This document shows positions 8,514 to 16,914 of a DNA stretch of 64,000 nt, piece after piece (position 1 is the first letter of the stretch; each line of letters begins with the position of its first letter). Source of the DNA: Lysobacteraceae bacterium 2PB (GTDB taxonomy: Bacteria > Pseudomonadota > Gammaproteobacteria > Xanthomonadales > Xanthomonadaceae); assembly GCA_005502915.1 (NCBI GenBank), contig SCMT01000001.1:310001-374000 (forward strand), in the 5' to 3' direction. A model generated the notes under the pieces. It had not been told where the DNA came from and made no database searches. It saw only the letters and a list, made by a program, of their open reading frames with translations. The position numbers and the translations under genes are program-made.

Positions 8514-9845
8514 TCACGCGCCGAACTCCAGCGTCGCCACCACGCCCTTCTCTTCGCCAGGCACCACGCGCACGCGCCAGCCGTAGAGCGCGCACAAGCG
8601 GCGCACGATCGACAGGCCGATGCCGCCGCCCTGGGTGTGCTCGGCATGGCTGCCGCGATAGCCGCGTTCGAACAGGCGCGCGGCGTCTTCCGCGCTGAGG
8701 CCTGGGCCGCTGTCGATCACGTCGACGGCATTCGCGCGCAGGCGCACGACCACGTCGCCCTGCAGCGTGTACTTCACCGCGTTGCCGATCAGGTTGCTCA
8801 GCGCCACCGTCACCGCTGCGTCGGGCGCATCGACGATCACCGGACCCTGCGCATCGTCCACGCGCAGCACCAGCGGCTTGCCCATCAGCTGGCCGCGATG
8901 CGCGTCGAGCAATTGTTCGGCGAGCTTGCCGACATCCGCCGCACCATGGCCGCGTTCGTTGCGCGACAGCAGCAGCAATGCGCCGATCAGGTCGGTGCAC
9001 TGCTGCTCGGCACGCTGGATGCGCTGCAGGCGCGTGCGTGTCTTGTCGTCGAGATCGGGCCGGGCCAGCAGCAGCTCCGCCGCACCGCGGATCACCGCCA
9101 GCGGCGTTCGCAATTCATGGCTGACGTCGGCGTTGAACTCGCGATCGCGCTTCACCACGTCGGTCAGGCGCTCGGCGTAATCGTCCAGCGCCTTCGCCAG
9201 TTCGCCGACTTCGTCCTCGGCGAAGTGCGAGGCCAGCGCCTCGGGTTCGCTGCTGCGCCCCGAGCGGCGCAGGCGTCGCGCCAGCTCGGTGACCGGGCTC
9301 ATCACCCGCGATGCGGCCCACCAGCCGACCAGCAGCGAGAACGCGGTGAAGAGGATCACGGAACCGAAGATCGCGCGATTGAACTGCGCTTCGCCACGAC
9401 TGGCGCGGGTCATGTCATAGGCGAGGAAGAACCACGCGTCCGGGGTCTTGCGCACCGCGAGCTTGTAGGAGAACGGACTGCCGTCGGGATTCTGTCCGCT
9501 GAGGCGGTGGATGCCATCGCCCAGCAGCGACCATTCCGGATATTCCTCGCGCACGCGGTCGAACTTGTCGGCGCTGAACGCGTAGGCGCGCATCTGCTGC
9601 ACGGGAAGGTCGGGATTGCCTTCCGGATTCGCGTAATAGCGGCGCGCGAATTCGTTGATGTTCTGGTTCATCACGTCTTCGACCAGCGCGTTCTCGACCC
9701 GGTTGCGGGTCCATTGCGTGGCGAAGGCGAACAGGCTGGTGAGCCCGAACCCCAGCAGCAGGAAGGACAGGATGATGCGGCTGCGCAGCCGCCGGCGGTA
9801 GGTGGGGCGCGCGCGACGCGGCGCGGGTCGATCAGCTGCCGGCAT
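8514..9845 (-). CDS. Sensor histidine kinase of an OmpR-type two-component system
   Basis: A 443-residue inner-membrane kinase. One transmembrane segment lies at about residues 22-42. A periplasmic sensor region of about 120 residues follows, then a second transmembrane segment (AIFGSVILFTAFSLLVG) and a HAMP linker. The phosphoacceptor is H243 in the DVSHELRTPL box. The ATPase domain shows NLIGNAVKYT, DSGPGL and GGGIGLSIV. The start codon overlaps the end of the response-regulator gene by 14 nt, so the pair is translationally coupled. It autophosphorylates and passes phosphate to that regulator. The layout resembles ColS/QseC-type kinases, but the signal cannot be told from sequence. Confidence 0.9.
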   Translation of the reverse strand: MPAADRPAPRRARPTYRRRLRSRIILSFLLLGFGLTSLFAFATQWTRNRVENALVEDVMNQNINEFARRYYANPEGNPDLPVQQMRAYAFSADKFDRVREEYPEWSLLGDGIHRLSGQNPDGSPFSYKLAVRKTPDAWFFLAYDMTRASRGEAQFNRAIFGSVILFTAFSLLVGWWAASRVMSPVTELARRLRRSGRSSEPEALASHFAEDEVGELAKALDDYAERLTDVVKRDREFNADVSHELRTPLAVIRGAAELLLARPDLDDKTRTRLQRIQRAEQQCTDLIGALLLLSRNERGHGAADVGKLAEQLLDAHRGQLMGKPLVLRVDDAQGPVIVDAPDAAVTVALSNLIGNAVKYTLQGDVVVRLRANAVDVIDSGPGLSAEDAARLFERGYRGSHAEHTQGGGIGLSIVRRLCALYGWRVRVVPGEEKGVVATLEFGA

Positions 9846-10515
9846 CGGGAACGGCGATGCGGTAGCCGATGCCGTGGCGGGTCTGGATCAGCGGCGCACC
9901 GAAGGGCTTGTCGACCACGGCGCGCAGGCCGTGGATGTGCACACGCAGGCTGTCCGAATCCGGCAGTTCCTCGCCCCACACGCGGGTTTCGAGCTCCTGC
10001 CGGGTGACCACCGCCGGCGAGGCTTCCATCAGCGCCTGCAGGATCTTCAGTGCGGTCGGGTTGAGCTGGAGCAGCTTGCCTTGGCGGCGCACTTCGAGGG
10101 TGTCGAGGTTGTATTCCAGGTCGCCGACGCTCAGTTCGCGCGCCTGCGTGCCCTTGCCGCGCCGCGCCAGGGCATTGAGGCGGACTTCCACCTCCTGCAG
10201 CGCGAAGGGCTTGATGAGGTAGTCGTCGGCGCCCGAGTCGAAGCCGGCGATCTTGTTGTCCAGGCTGTCGCGCGCGGTGAGCATCAGCACCGGCGTCTGC
10301 TTGCGGGCCTCGCCGCGCAGCTTGCGGCAGACCTCCAGACCATCCATGCCCGGCAGGTTCAGGTCCAGCACGATCGCATCGAAGTCGTGGACCACCGCCA
10401 GGTGCAGGCCGGTGATGCCGTCCGCGGCGAAATCGATGGTGTGGCCACGGTCTTCCAGGTAGTCGCCCAGGTTGGCGGCGATGTCCTGGTTGTCTTCGAT
10501 CACGAGAATGCGCAT
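9832..10515 (-). CDS. OmpR-family response regulator
   Basis: A 227-residue regulator. The N-terminal receiver domain has the acidic pair ED near residues 7-8, phosphoacceptor D51 in VLDLNLPGMDG, and the conserved Lys of LIKPFAL. The C-terminal OmpR/PhoB winged helix (about residues 130-222) includes the SDSLRVHIHGLR recognition-helix region. It sits directly upstream of the kinase in the same operon with a 14-nt overlap. It is expected to bind promoter DNA when phosphorylated. It resembles ColR/QseB-type regulators; exact orthology is not resolved. Confidence 0.92.
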   Translation of the reverse strand: MRILVIEDNQDIAANLGDYLEDRGHTIDFAADGITGLHLAVVHDFDAIVLDLNLPGMDGLEVCRKLRGEARKQTPVLMLTARDSLDNKIAGFDSGADDYLIKPFALQEVEVRLNALARRGKGTQARELSVGDLEYNLDTLEVRRQGKLLQLNPTALKILQALMEASPAVVTRQELETRVWGEELPDSDSLRVHIHGLRAVVDKPFGAPLIQTRHGIGYRIAVPDAGS

Positions 10516-10877
10516 GGGCGTTGGAATCCTCCGGAGTTGTGCTCAGACCGGCCGCACCGCGATCGGTTCCATGGCGACGGGATGAAGCCGCACGGCATCG
10601 ATCGGCGCGGCGACGCCCCTGGTCGCATTCTGGCACAGCGTTCGCGCCGCCCGCGACGCATCGAAGCCTCGCGGGCGACACAGGAAAAAAGCGGCCCGGC
10701 GATGTGCACCGCCGGGCCGAACATTCGGTTGTTACCCCGATTACCGGTTCTGCATCTGGCACCTGACGAGGATGGCGGGATGGACAGACATCGGCCCGCA
10801 CACGCTACGCCCCGTTCGATTAAAGCCCTGTTAAAGCCCCGTGACAGGCGCCCGGACACCGCCGGCCGGGGCGGTCA
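10516..10877. other. Intergenic region between the response regulator and rimK
   Basis: These 362 bases contain no credible gene. They hold the upstream region of the response regulator (near side) and the rimK terminator at 10685-10719. Confidence 0.6.
10685..10719 (-). terminator. Rho-independent terminator of rimK
   Basis: On the minus strand a perfect 10-bp stem CGGCCCGGCG/CGCCGGGCCG with an 8-nt loop is followed by CTTTTTTCC, a strong U-tract. Confidence 0.8.
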
Positions 10878-11783
10878 TTACAGGATGGATGCCCGCAGCT
10901 TTGCCGACCTTTTGCCGCCGTTCGCCAGCAGTTCGACGATCTTGCCGGCAATATCGACCCCTGTGGCCGCCTCGATCCCTTCCAGCCCGGGCGAGGCGTT
11001 GACCTCCAGCACCAGGGGGCCGCGGTGGGCGCGGATCAGGTCGACCCCGGCCACGCCCAGCCCGAGCACCTTCGCGGCGCGGATCGCCACCCGGCATTCG
11101 TCCTCGCTGGGCTCGACCGGTTCGGCGGTGCCGCCCCGGTGCAGGTTCGAGCGGAAGTCGCCCTTCGGCGCCTGCCGGCGCATGCCCGCGACCACCTCGT
11201 CGCCGACCACGAAGCAGCGCAGGTCCGCACCCTCGGCCTCGGCGATGAACTCCTGTACCAGGAAGTTGGCGTACAGCCCGCGCAGGGTCTCGACCACGCT
11301 GCGCGACGCCGACGGCTTCTCGGTCAGGATCACGCCCGCGCCCTGCGAGCTCTCGTTGAGCTTCACCACGTGCGGCGGCGGGCCGAGCATCGACAGCAGG
11401 TCGGTGGTGTCGTCGGGGTTGTCGCCGAACACCGTCGCCGGCATGCCGATGCCCTGCGCCGCCAGCAGCTGGTGCGCGCGCAGCTTGTCGCGCGCCCGGG
11501 CGATCGCATCGGCACCGTTCGGGGTGTAGCTGCCCATCAGCTCGAACTGGTGCAGCACCGCCGTGCCATAGCGGGTGATCGACGCCCCGATGCGCGGCAG
11601 CACCGCGTCGTAGCCGGAAATCGACCGCCCCTTGTAATGCATGTCGAACCCGTCCGACGCGATGCGCATGTAGCAGCGCAGCGGATCGAGCACCCGCGCG
11701 CTGTGCCCGCGCTCGCGCGCGGCCTCCACCAGTCGACGGGTCGAGTACAGCTTGGCGTTGCGGGAGAGGATGGCGAATTTCAT
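10878..11783 (-). CDS. rimK: RimK-type ATP-grasp alpha-L-glutamate ligase
   Basis: A 301-residue ATP-grasp ligase, matching the length of Escherichia coli RimK. It begins [18 protein letters not shown], the conserved N-terminus that fixes the start at 11783. ATP-grasp features include [16 protein letters not shown], a VQEFI segment and the metal-binding end [19 protein letters not shown]. RimK adds glutamates to the C-terminus of ribosomal protein S6 and can make poly-glutamate. It is a single-gene unit ending at a strong terminator. In some bacteria the orthologs have a fused retropepsin-like partner; none is visible here. Confidence 0.93.
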   Translation of the reverse strand: MKFAILSRNAKLYSTRRLVEAARERGHSARVLDPLRCYMRIASDGFDMHYKGRSISGYDAVLPRIGASITRYGTAVLHQFELMGSYTPNGADAIARARDKLRAHQLLAAQGIGMPATVFGDNPDDTTDLLSMLGPPPHVVKLNESSQGAGVILTEKPSASRSVVETLRGLYANFLVQEFIAEAEGADLRCFVVGDEVVAGMRRQAPKGDFRSNLHRGGTAEPVEPSEDECRVAIRAAKVLGLGVAGVDLIRAHRGPLVLEVNASPGLEGIEAATGVDIAGKIVELLANGGKRSAKLRASIL

Positions 11784-12111
11784 GCACGGGATCCGCCGCG
11801 GCGACGGCCGCAGCTTGCGGCGGGAATGATGACAGTTCCCGTGCAGCGGCTGCACTGCCAAACAACATCGGTTCCTGCGCACGACGCCCGAGGGCCACGA
11901 AAGACATGGGTGGCGCGACGCCGACTGCGTCGCCTTCCGCACCACTGGATGACATCCGGGCCAACGCGGCGGGAGCGGACGCACGCCTTTCGTGCCCATG
12001 CGCCCATGCCCGCTGGATGCCGGGCGCGCGCTGATGCGGAGGAGGCCTGCATCCCTGCATCACAAACGACAACGGCGCCCTTCGAAGAGGGCGCCGTTGT
12101 CGTTTTGCATC
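11784..12111. other. Intergenic region upstream of rimK
   Basis: These 328 bases show no gene supported by conserved protein sequence. The tRNA-side end carries the terminator hairpin at 12064-12105. The remainder presumably contains the rimK promoter, which could not be pinpointed. Confidence 0.5.
12064..12105. terminator. Long perfect hairpin terminator after tRNA-Gly
   Basis: An 18-bp perfect stem (arms 12064-12081 and 12088-12105) with a 6-nt loop TCGAAG. The arm ends give T-runs on both strands, so it can act in both directions. It lies just 6 nt past the 3' end of the tRNA. Confidence 0.75.
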
Positions 12112-12185
12112 TGGAGCGGGTGATGGGAATCGAACCCACGTTAGCAGCTTGGGAAGCTGCAGTTCTACCATTGAACTACACCCGC
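12112..12185 (-). tRNA. tRNA-Gly (anticodon CCC)
   Basis: The minus strand folds into a 74-nt cloverleaf: acceptor GCGGGTG pairing with CACCCGC, D-arm with TTCAATGGTAGAA, anticodon stem GCAGC/GCTGC with loop TTCCCAA giving anticodon CCC, T-arm with GGTTCGATTCC, and an encoded 3' CCA. It closely resembles Escherichia coli glyU. Confidence 0.97.
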
Positions 12186-12194
12186 GTCGGCTGC

Positions 12195-12222
12195 AGTTTA
12201 GCCGGTGCGGCGCCCTTCGCAA
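12195..12222 (-). promoter_or_regulatory. Predicted promoter of tRNA-Gly
   Basis: On the minus strand TTGCGA and TAAACT are separated by 16 nt, ending 9 nt before the tRNA 5' end. It lies in the short gap after the esterase gene. Confidence 0.5.
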
Positions 12223-12255
12223 ACCGGTTGGCGTGCGAAGGGCGGCGCGGGTCGG

Positions 12256-14124
12256 TCAGAACTTCTTGCCGAAGGTGGCGTAGATCGTGGCGTCGTTGCC
12301 GCGGCCCTGCGAGGTGGTGGCGGTCATGCCGATGTCGGCATCCAGGCCGAACAGTTCGGTGCGGGCGCCGAGCTGCAGGGTGGCGTAGCTGTCGTCGAAT
12401 TCCAGGCCCGGGACGGCGTAGGGCAGCGAGCCGGCGATGGACTGGGCGCGGGCGAAGGCTTCCTTCGGCTGTTCTTCGGTCTCGTGGTCCCAGGTCAGGC
12501 GGGCGTACGGCATCAGGTGGTCGCTGATGCGGTAGGTGGCCTGCCAGCCGGCGCTGACCAGCAGCGAGTCGTATTCCTGGTCCTGGTAGGCCAGCGAGGT
12601 GGACAGGGCGGCGTCGTTTTCGGCGTAGCCGTCGACATCGATCTGCTGGGCCAGCACGCCGACGACCGGGCCGTGGGTCAGGGCTTCGCCCTTGAACTGG
12701 AAGCCGGCCTGCACGCCGAAGCTGAGGTTGCTGCCGTCCGGCGAGCCGGTGTGGCTGCGCTTGACCGGGCCCAGCCAGACTTCGCGATCGACGTCGTAGC
12801 TGATGTGGGTGTAGCTCAGCTGGGCGTTGACCCAGGCGCGTTCGCCGTACCAGCCGGCGAAGCCGCCGAGGGTGGTGTCGATGTGGTCGAAATCGCCACG
12901 GCGCTGGCCCCAGGTCTGGGCATTGCGGCCGACGCCGGCGAAGGCGCCGTAGACGAAGTTGCCGTTCGTCCAGTCGACGCCACCGGTCAGGGCCGGGCCG
13001 ACGCCGTCGTACAGCAGGCCTTCGCCCGCATCGCCGCCCTTGTAGCGCTGGAAGTCGGCACGGGTGTCGAGCCACCAGCGCATGCCGTCGCCTTCGGGCT
13101 TGCCGGCGAGGTGGCCGGCGACGCGTTCGGCACGGGCGCGACCGACCACGGCTTCGGCGTGCGGCAGCACGGCGATCTGGCGCGGGGCTTCCAGCACCGA
13201 GACGACGTACTGCGCAAGGATTTCATGGGTGCGGCTGGTCGGATGCACGCCATCGGCGAACAGGTAGGAGCTGGCGGCGTCCGGGGTGACGTAGCTGGTC
13301 GGGTTGCAGGTCAGCGAGTTGGCGGTGATCTGCGGCTGGCAGGCGGTGCCGGTGACGTTGGCGAAACCGTAGGCCGCAGGCGAGGCCATGATCTCGCGCA
13401 GCAGGTTGAAGGTGTCGATCGGGATCACGCGCAGGCCGGCGCTGGACAGACCGCCGAACAGGGCGTTGTTGTAGGTGGTGGTCAGCGCGGTGCCGGCGGC
13501 CTGGGCGGCCGGGCCCTGGGCGCGGAAGGCCGGGGCCGCACCGAGGTCCGGGATGGTCGGCACGAGGATGTAGCGGGCGCCGGCGTTCTGCAGCTGACCG
13601 ACCAGGCCGATCTGCGCGGTCACGGCCGCCGGGATGACGACGTTCGGATCGGCGCCGCCGTTGGTGACGGTGAAGAGATCGTTCGCGCCACCCCAGACGG
13701 TGTAGAGCGCGCGGCTGTCGGCGCGGCCGCCGTTGGCGGTGAGGTAGTTGTTGACCTGGGTGGCGAGCGAGGGAATCGGGCCGAGGGCACCGGTGCTGTT
13801 CACGCCGACGCGTGCGCCGCCGGCGGCGTAGTTGGTGCCGGTCTGGCCGTTGCCGTTGGCGTCGGCGCGGGTGCCGTAGAAGTCGGCGAGATACTGCGCC
13901 CAGACCTGGCCGGGATTGGTGGTGAACTGGCCGGTCACCGGGCGCACGGTCAGCGGCAGCAGCGGACGGAAGAAACCGGCATCCGTCAGGCTGTCGCCGA
14001 AGAACACGGTCTGCGAATACGGGCCGGCGGCGAAAGCCGGCGTGGCCGCAGCCGCGGTGGCGGCGAGCACGGCGGTGGCGAGCAGGCTGCGGATGGGCCG
14101 CTTGGCCGCGCGTTGGTTGGACAT
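12256..14124 (-). CDS. GDSL/SGNH esterase autotransporter
   Basis: A 622-residue type V secreted esterase. A signal peptide covers residues 1-33 (ends PAFAA). An SGNH hydrolase passenger follows, with the nucleophile in FFGDSLTDAG (S45), a GGAND block III and a C-terminal DGVHPT block. The last ~270 residues form an autotransporter beta-barrel ending in phenylalanine (FGKKF), the usual signal for BamA insertion. The architecture matches EstA/ApeE-type lipases that stay exposed on the outer membrane. GAGAGGGA precedes the ATG. Substrates are likely short-chain esters or lipids, which is inferred from the family. Confidence 0.93.
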   Translation of the reverse strand: MSNQRAAKRPIRSLLATAVLAATAAAATPAFAAGPYSQTVFFGDSLTDAGFFRPLLPLTVRPVTGQFTTNPGQVWAQYLADFYGTRADANGNGQTGTNYAAGGARVGVNSTGALGPIPSLATQVNNYLTANGGRADSRALYTVWGGANDLFTVTNGGADPNVVIPAAVTAQIGLVGQLQNAGARYILVPTIPDLGAAPAFRAQGPAAQAAGTALTTTYNNALFGGLSSAGLRVIPIDTFNLLREIMASPAAYGFANVTGTACQPQITANSLTCNPTSYVTPDAASSYLFADGVHPTSRTHEILAQYVVSVLEAPRQIAVLPHAEAVVGRARAERVAGHLAGKPEGDGMRWWLDTRADFQRYKGGDAGEGLLYDGVGPALTGGVDWTNGNFVYGAFAGVGRNAQTWGQRRGDFDHIDTTLGGFAGWYGERAWVNAQLSYTHISYDVDREVWLGPVKRSHTGSPDGSNLSFGVQAGFQFKGEALTHGPVVGVLAQQIDVDGYAENDAALSTSLAYQDQEYDSLLVSAGWQATYRISDHLMPYARLTWDHETEEQPKEAFARAQSIAGSLPYAVPGLEFDDSYATLQLGARTELFGLDADIGMTATTSQGRGNDATIYATFGKKF

Positions 14125-14287
14125 GAATCCCTCTCCCGGTGTGGGTCGTTATCGTTGGAATGAGGGCCAATACGGCCCCGGATGGTGACGGAATCGTTTC
14201 AGAAAGGCATCGGCGACTCAAGTGCAGGAAGGCCATGCTGCCCGAGCTGGCTGGGCAGCCGCCACGCCCGCGCGCGACAATGACGGC

Positions 14288-14488
14288 ATGGACATCCGAC
14301 TCAACGGCGAACCGCTCGCCCTGCCCGCCCCCTGCACCGTCACCGAACTGCTCGCCGCCCAGGGCCTGGCCGAACGCCGGGTCGCCGTGGAGGTGAACGG
14401 CGAGATCATCCCGCGCGGCCGCCACGCCGGCCACCTGCTCGCCGACGGCGACGTGGTGGAAATCGTGCATGCGCTGGGGGGTGGCTGA
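14288..14488 (+). CDS. thiS: Sulfur carrier protein ThiS
   Basis: A 66-residue ubiquitin-like protein beginning [10 protein letters not shown] and ending in the required Gly-Gly (HALGGG). In thiamine synthesis the C-terminal glycine is adenylated and thiocarboxylated and donates sulfur to ThiG for the thiazole ring. [10 protein letters not shown] and [15 protein letters not shown] are typical. The gene is followed by a REP-like element and then thiG, a usual partner. No clear Shine-Dalgarno sequence is seen. The sequence ACAATG lies close to the start, so a short or leaderless transcript is possible. Confidence 0.92.
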   Translation: MDIRLNGEPLALPAPCTVTELLAAQGLAERRVAVEVNGEIIPRGRHAGHLLADGDVVEIVHALGGG

Positions 14489-14491
14489 GAC

Positions 14492-14633
14492 CCTGTAGAG
14501 CGGAGCTTGCTCCGCTCCGCCCGTCCCGAAGCCGACACCAGAGCCGAACGACTGACCACGCGGCCGTCGCGTGCCCGGCCCATCCGGGCGAACGACAGGG
14601 AGCGAGCGGAGCAAGCTCCGCTCTACACGAACG
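14492..14633. repeat. REP-like inverted repeat, family A, copy 1
   Basis: The sequence TGTAGAGCGGAGCTTGCTCC at the left end recurs inverted at the right end (GGAGCAAGCTCCGCTCTACA). The arms enclose about 90 nt without a gene. The same arms recur near 58187, 58395 and 63855 in this window. Confidence 0.8.
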
Positions 14634-14697
14634 CAAAGGCCTGGTTTCCATCGCAACATCCGGCCACCTGCGCGCCGCGATGGGCGATAATCCGGCG

Positions 14698-15510
14698 ATG
14701 ACCTCGCCCTCCTCTTCCGCATCCGTGCCGGCCGACGACAGCTTCGTCATCGCCGGCAAGACCTATCACTCGCGCCTGCTCACCGGCACCGGCAAGTTCC
14801 GGGACCTCGACGAGACCCGCCGCGCCACCGAGGCCGCCGGCGCCGAGATCGTCACCGTCGCCATCCGTCGTACCAATATCGGGCAGAACCCCGGCGAACC
14901 GAACCTGCTCGATGTGCTGCCGCCGGACCGCTACACCATCCTGCCGAACACCGCCGGCTGCTATACCGCCGAGGACGCGGTCCGTACCTGCCGCCTCGCC
15001 CGCGAACTGCTCGACGGCCACAACCTGACCAAGCTCGAAGTGCTGGGCGACCAGCGCACGCTGTTCCCCGACGTGGTGCAGACGCTGAAGGCCGCCGAGC
15101 AACTGGTCGCCGACGGCTTCGACGTGATGGTCTACACCAGCGACGACCCGATCCTGGCCAAGCGCCTGGAAGAGATCGGCTGCTGCGCGGTGATGCCGCT
15201 GGCCGCGCCGATCGGCTCGGGCCTGGGCATCCAGAACCGCTACAACCTGATGGAAATCATCGAGAACGCGAAGGTGCCGATCCTGGTCGACGCCGGCGTC
15301 GGCACCGCGTCCGACGCGGCCATCGCGATGGAACTGGGCTGCGACGGCGTGCTCATGAACACCGCGATCGCCGGCGCGAAGGACCCGGTGCGCATGGCGC
15401 TGGCGATGAAGCTGGCGATCGAGGCCGGCCGCCACGCCTTCCTCGCCGGTCGCATCCCGCGCAAGCGCTTCGCCTCGGCCTCGTCGCCGGTGGACGGGCT
15501 GATCGGATGA
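14698..15510 (+). CDS. thiG: Thiazole synthase ThiG
   Basis: A 270-residue TIM-barrel enzyme that forms the thiazole phosphate of thiamine from deoxyxylulose 5-phosphate, dehydroglycine and ThiS-thiocarboxylate. Conserved blocks include [32 protein letters not shown], the Schiff-base lysine in [19 protein letters not shown] and [11 protein letters not shown]. An in-frame ATG at 14680 is an alternative start; 14698 is preferred because it sits closer to the conserved domain. The stop overlaps the trmB start (ATGA), so the two are coupled. Confidence 0.94.
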   Translation: MTSPSSSASVPADDSFVIAGKTYHSRLLTGTGKFRDLDETRRATEAAGAEIVTVAIRRTNIGQNPGEPNLLDVLPPDRYTILPNTAGCYTAEDAVRTCRLARELLDGHNLTKLEVLGDQRTLFPDVVQTLKAAEQLVADGFDVMVYTSDDPILAKRLEEIGCCAVMPLAAPIGSGLGIQNRYNLMEIIENAKVPILVDAGVGTASDAAIAMELGCDGVLMNTAIAGAKDPVRMALAMKLAIEAGRHAFLAGRIPRKRFASASSPVDGLIG

Positions 15511-16289
15511 CGGGCACGATGCGCCCCCCGCGCGACGAAGCAGACGAGACTCTGCACGACGGTCGCGAGCTGGACCAGCCGTTCACCGTCGAACCGGGGC
15601 AGCGCAAGATCCGCAGCTTCGTCCTGCGCCAGGGCCGTTTCAGCCCCGCGCAGCAGCGCGCGTTCGACGAACTCTGGCCGCGCTTTGGCCTGGACTACGC
15701 CGGCACGGTGCGCGATTTCGACGCCGCGTTCGGCCGCGCCGCGCCGCTGGTGTTCGAGATCGGCTTCGGCAACGGCGAGGCGCTGCGCTTCGCCGCGAAG
15801 CAGGATCCCTCGCGCAACTACGTGGGCCTGGAAGTGCATGCGCCGGGCGTGGGCCGCCTGTTGAACGCGTTGCGCGACGACGGCAGCGACCATGTCCGCG
15901 TCTACCGCCACGATGCGGTCGAAGTGCTGGAGCGCGAAGTCGCCGACGGCACGCTCGACGAGATCCGCATCTACTTCCCGGATCCGTGGCACAAGAAGCG
16001 CCACAACAAGCGCCGGCTCGTGCAACCCGAGTTCGCCGCGCTGCTGGTGCGCAAGCTGCGCGACGGCGGCCGCCTGCACCTGGCGACCGACTGGGAAGCC
16101 TACGCCGAGCACATGTGGGACGTGCTGGACGCGACGCCCGGCCTGCGCAACGTCGCCGGCCCGCGCGGCGCGGTGCCGCGCCTCGAGTGGCGACCGCAGA
16201 CGCATTTCGAGACCCGCGGCCAGAAGCTTGGCCATGGCGTGTGGGACCTGCTCTACGCGAAGGTGGACGACGCGGAGGCTCCGGGGTGA
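15507..16289 (+). CDS. trmB: tRNA (guanine-N7-)-methyltransferase
   Basis: A 260-residue class I methyltransferase that makes m7G46 in the variable loop of tRNAs using S-adenosylmethionine. Recognisable parts are [10 protein letters not shown] at the N-terminus, the SAM motif [23 protein letters not shown], the catalytic-site strand [18 protein letters not shown], and the C-terminal [16 protein letters not shown]. The start overlaps the thiG stop by 4 nt. Residues 1-25 are an acidic extension ahead of the conserved core. Confidence 0.95.
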   Translation: MTGTMRPPRDEADETLHDGRELDQPFTVEPGQRKIRSFVLRQGRFSPAQQRAFDELWPRFGLDYAGTVRDFDAAFGRAAPLVFEIGFGNGEALRFAAKQDPSRNYVGLEVHAPGVGRLLNALRDDGSDHVRVYRHDAVEVLEREVADGTLDEIRIYFPDPWHKKRHNKRRLVQPEFAALLVRKLRDGGRLHLATDWEAYAEHMWDVLDATPGLRNVAGPRGAVPRLEWRPQTHFETRGQKLGHGVWDLLYAKVDDAEAPG

Positions 16290-16418
16290 TCGCGCGGGCC
16301 GCGCCAGCGCAAGAACGGCGATCCGCGTGTGCGCACGGCCGGCCACGCCCTGCGCCCCTGCTTCGGCCTTCGCCCCCGTCGTCCAACCCGTTCCACCGAT
16401 GAGCGAGAGGTGCCGGCC

Positions 16419-16904
16419 TTGAATCCTCCCACGACACGCAGACGCAGGGCGCTGGACATGGCACTGGGCGCGTTCCTGTTCGCGGCCGTGGGTCCGCCCA
16501 TCGGCGCGGCGGTCACCCTCACGGCGCTCGTCGCCTCCCAGGGCGGCATGGACAAGCCGGCCCTCGAGACGGCCGGCGGACTGGTCGTGCTGTTCTTCTT
16601 CTCGCTGCTGTTCGCCTATCCGCTGGGGATCCTGCCGGCCGCGATGACCGGCACCTGCGCCGGCTGGCTGCGCGATCGCCTGCGCAGCCCCGCCGCGTGG
16701 CTGGGCATCGGCGGACTGGGCGCGGCGCTGTCGGTCGGCTGGATGACCCTGGCGCGCAACGCCGAGCAATTCGAGAGCGAGGCCTGGATCCATGCCCTGG
16801 CAGGGTTCGTGGCCGGCGCGGCCTGCGCCTGGCTGCTGGGCCGGATCCGCCGACGCGCGGCTCCCGGCGACACCCCGGCAGCGCCCTCCCCGACCGGAAC
16901 CTGA
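16419..16904 (+). CDS. Small hydrophobic membrane protein of unknown function
   Basis: About 161 residues with four hydrophobic segments (roughly GAFLFAAVGPPIGAAVTLTAL, VVLFFFSLLFAYPLGI, WLGIGGLGAALSVGW and ALAGFVAGAACAWLLG). This indicates a polytopic inner-membrane protein. The start is uncertain: TTG at 16419 is preferred because GAGAGG lies 8 nt upstream; GTG at 16410 and ATG at 16458 are alternatives. It lies between trmB and the SLC13 transporter on the same strand. No family was recognised. Confidence 0.6.
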   Translation: MNPPTTRRRRALDMALGAFLFAAVGPPIGAAVTLTALVASQGGMDKPALETAGGLVVLFFFSLLFAYPLGILPAAMTGTCAGWLRDRLRSPAAWLGIGGLGAALSVGWMTLARNAEQFESEAWIHALAGFVAGAACAWLLGRIRRRAAPGDTPAAPSPTGT

Positions 16905-16914
16905 CACGCCGCGC

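Noticed and set aside
10521-10859. Open frames between the response regulator and rimK
   Set aside because: They cross the rimK terminator and lack ribosome binding sites or domain similarity.
14460-14520. Possible TPP riboswitch near thiS (GGGGGGTGGCTGAGACCCTG)
   Set aside because: The CTGAGA-type string is at the end of the thiS coding sequence and the stop. The second conserved half of the aptamer (ACCTGATCTGG-like) is absent, and the position downstream of thiS is wrong.
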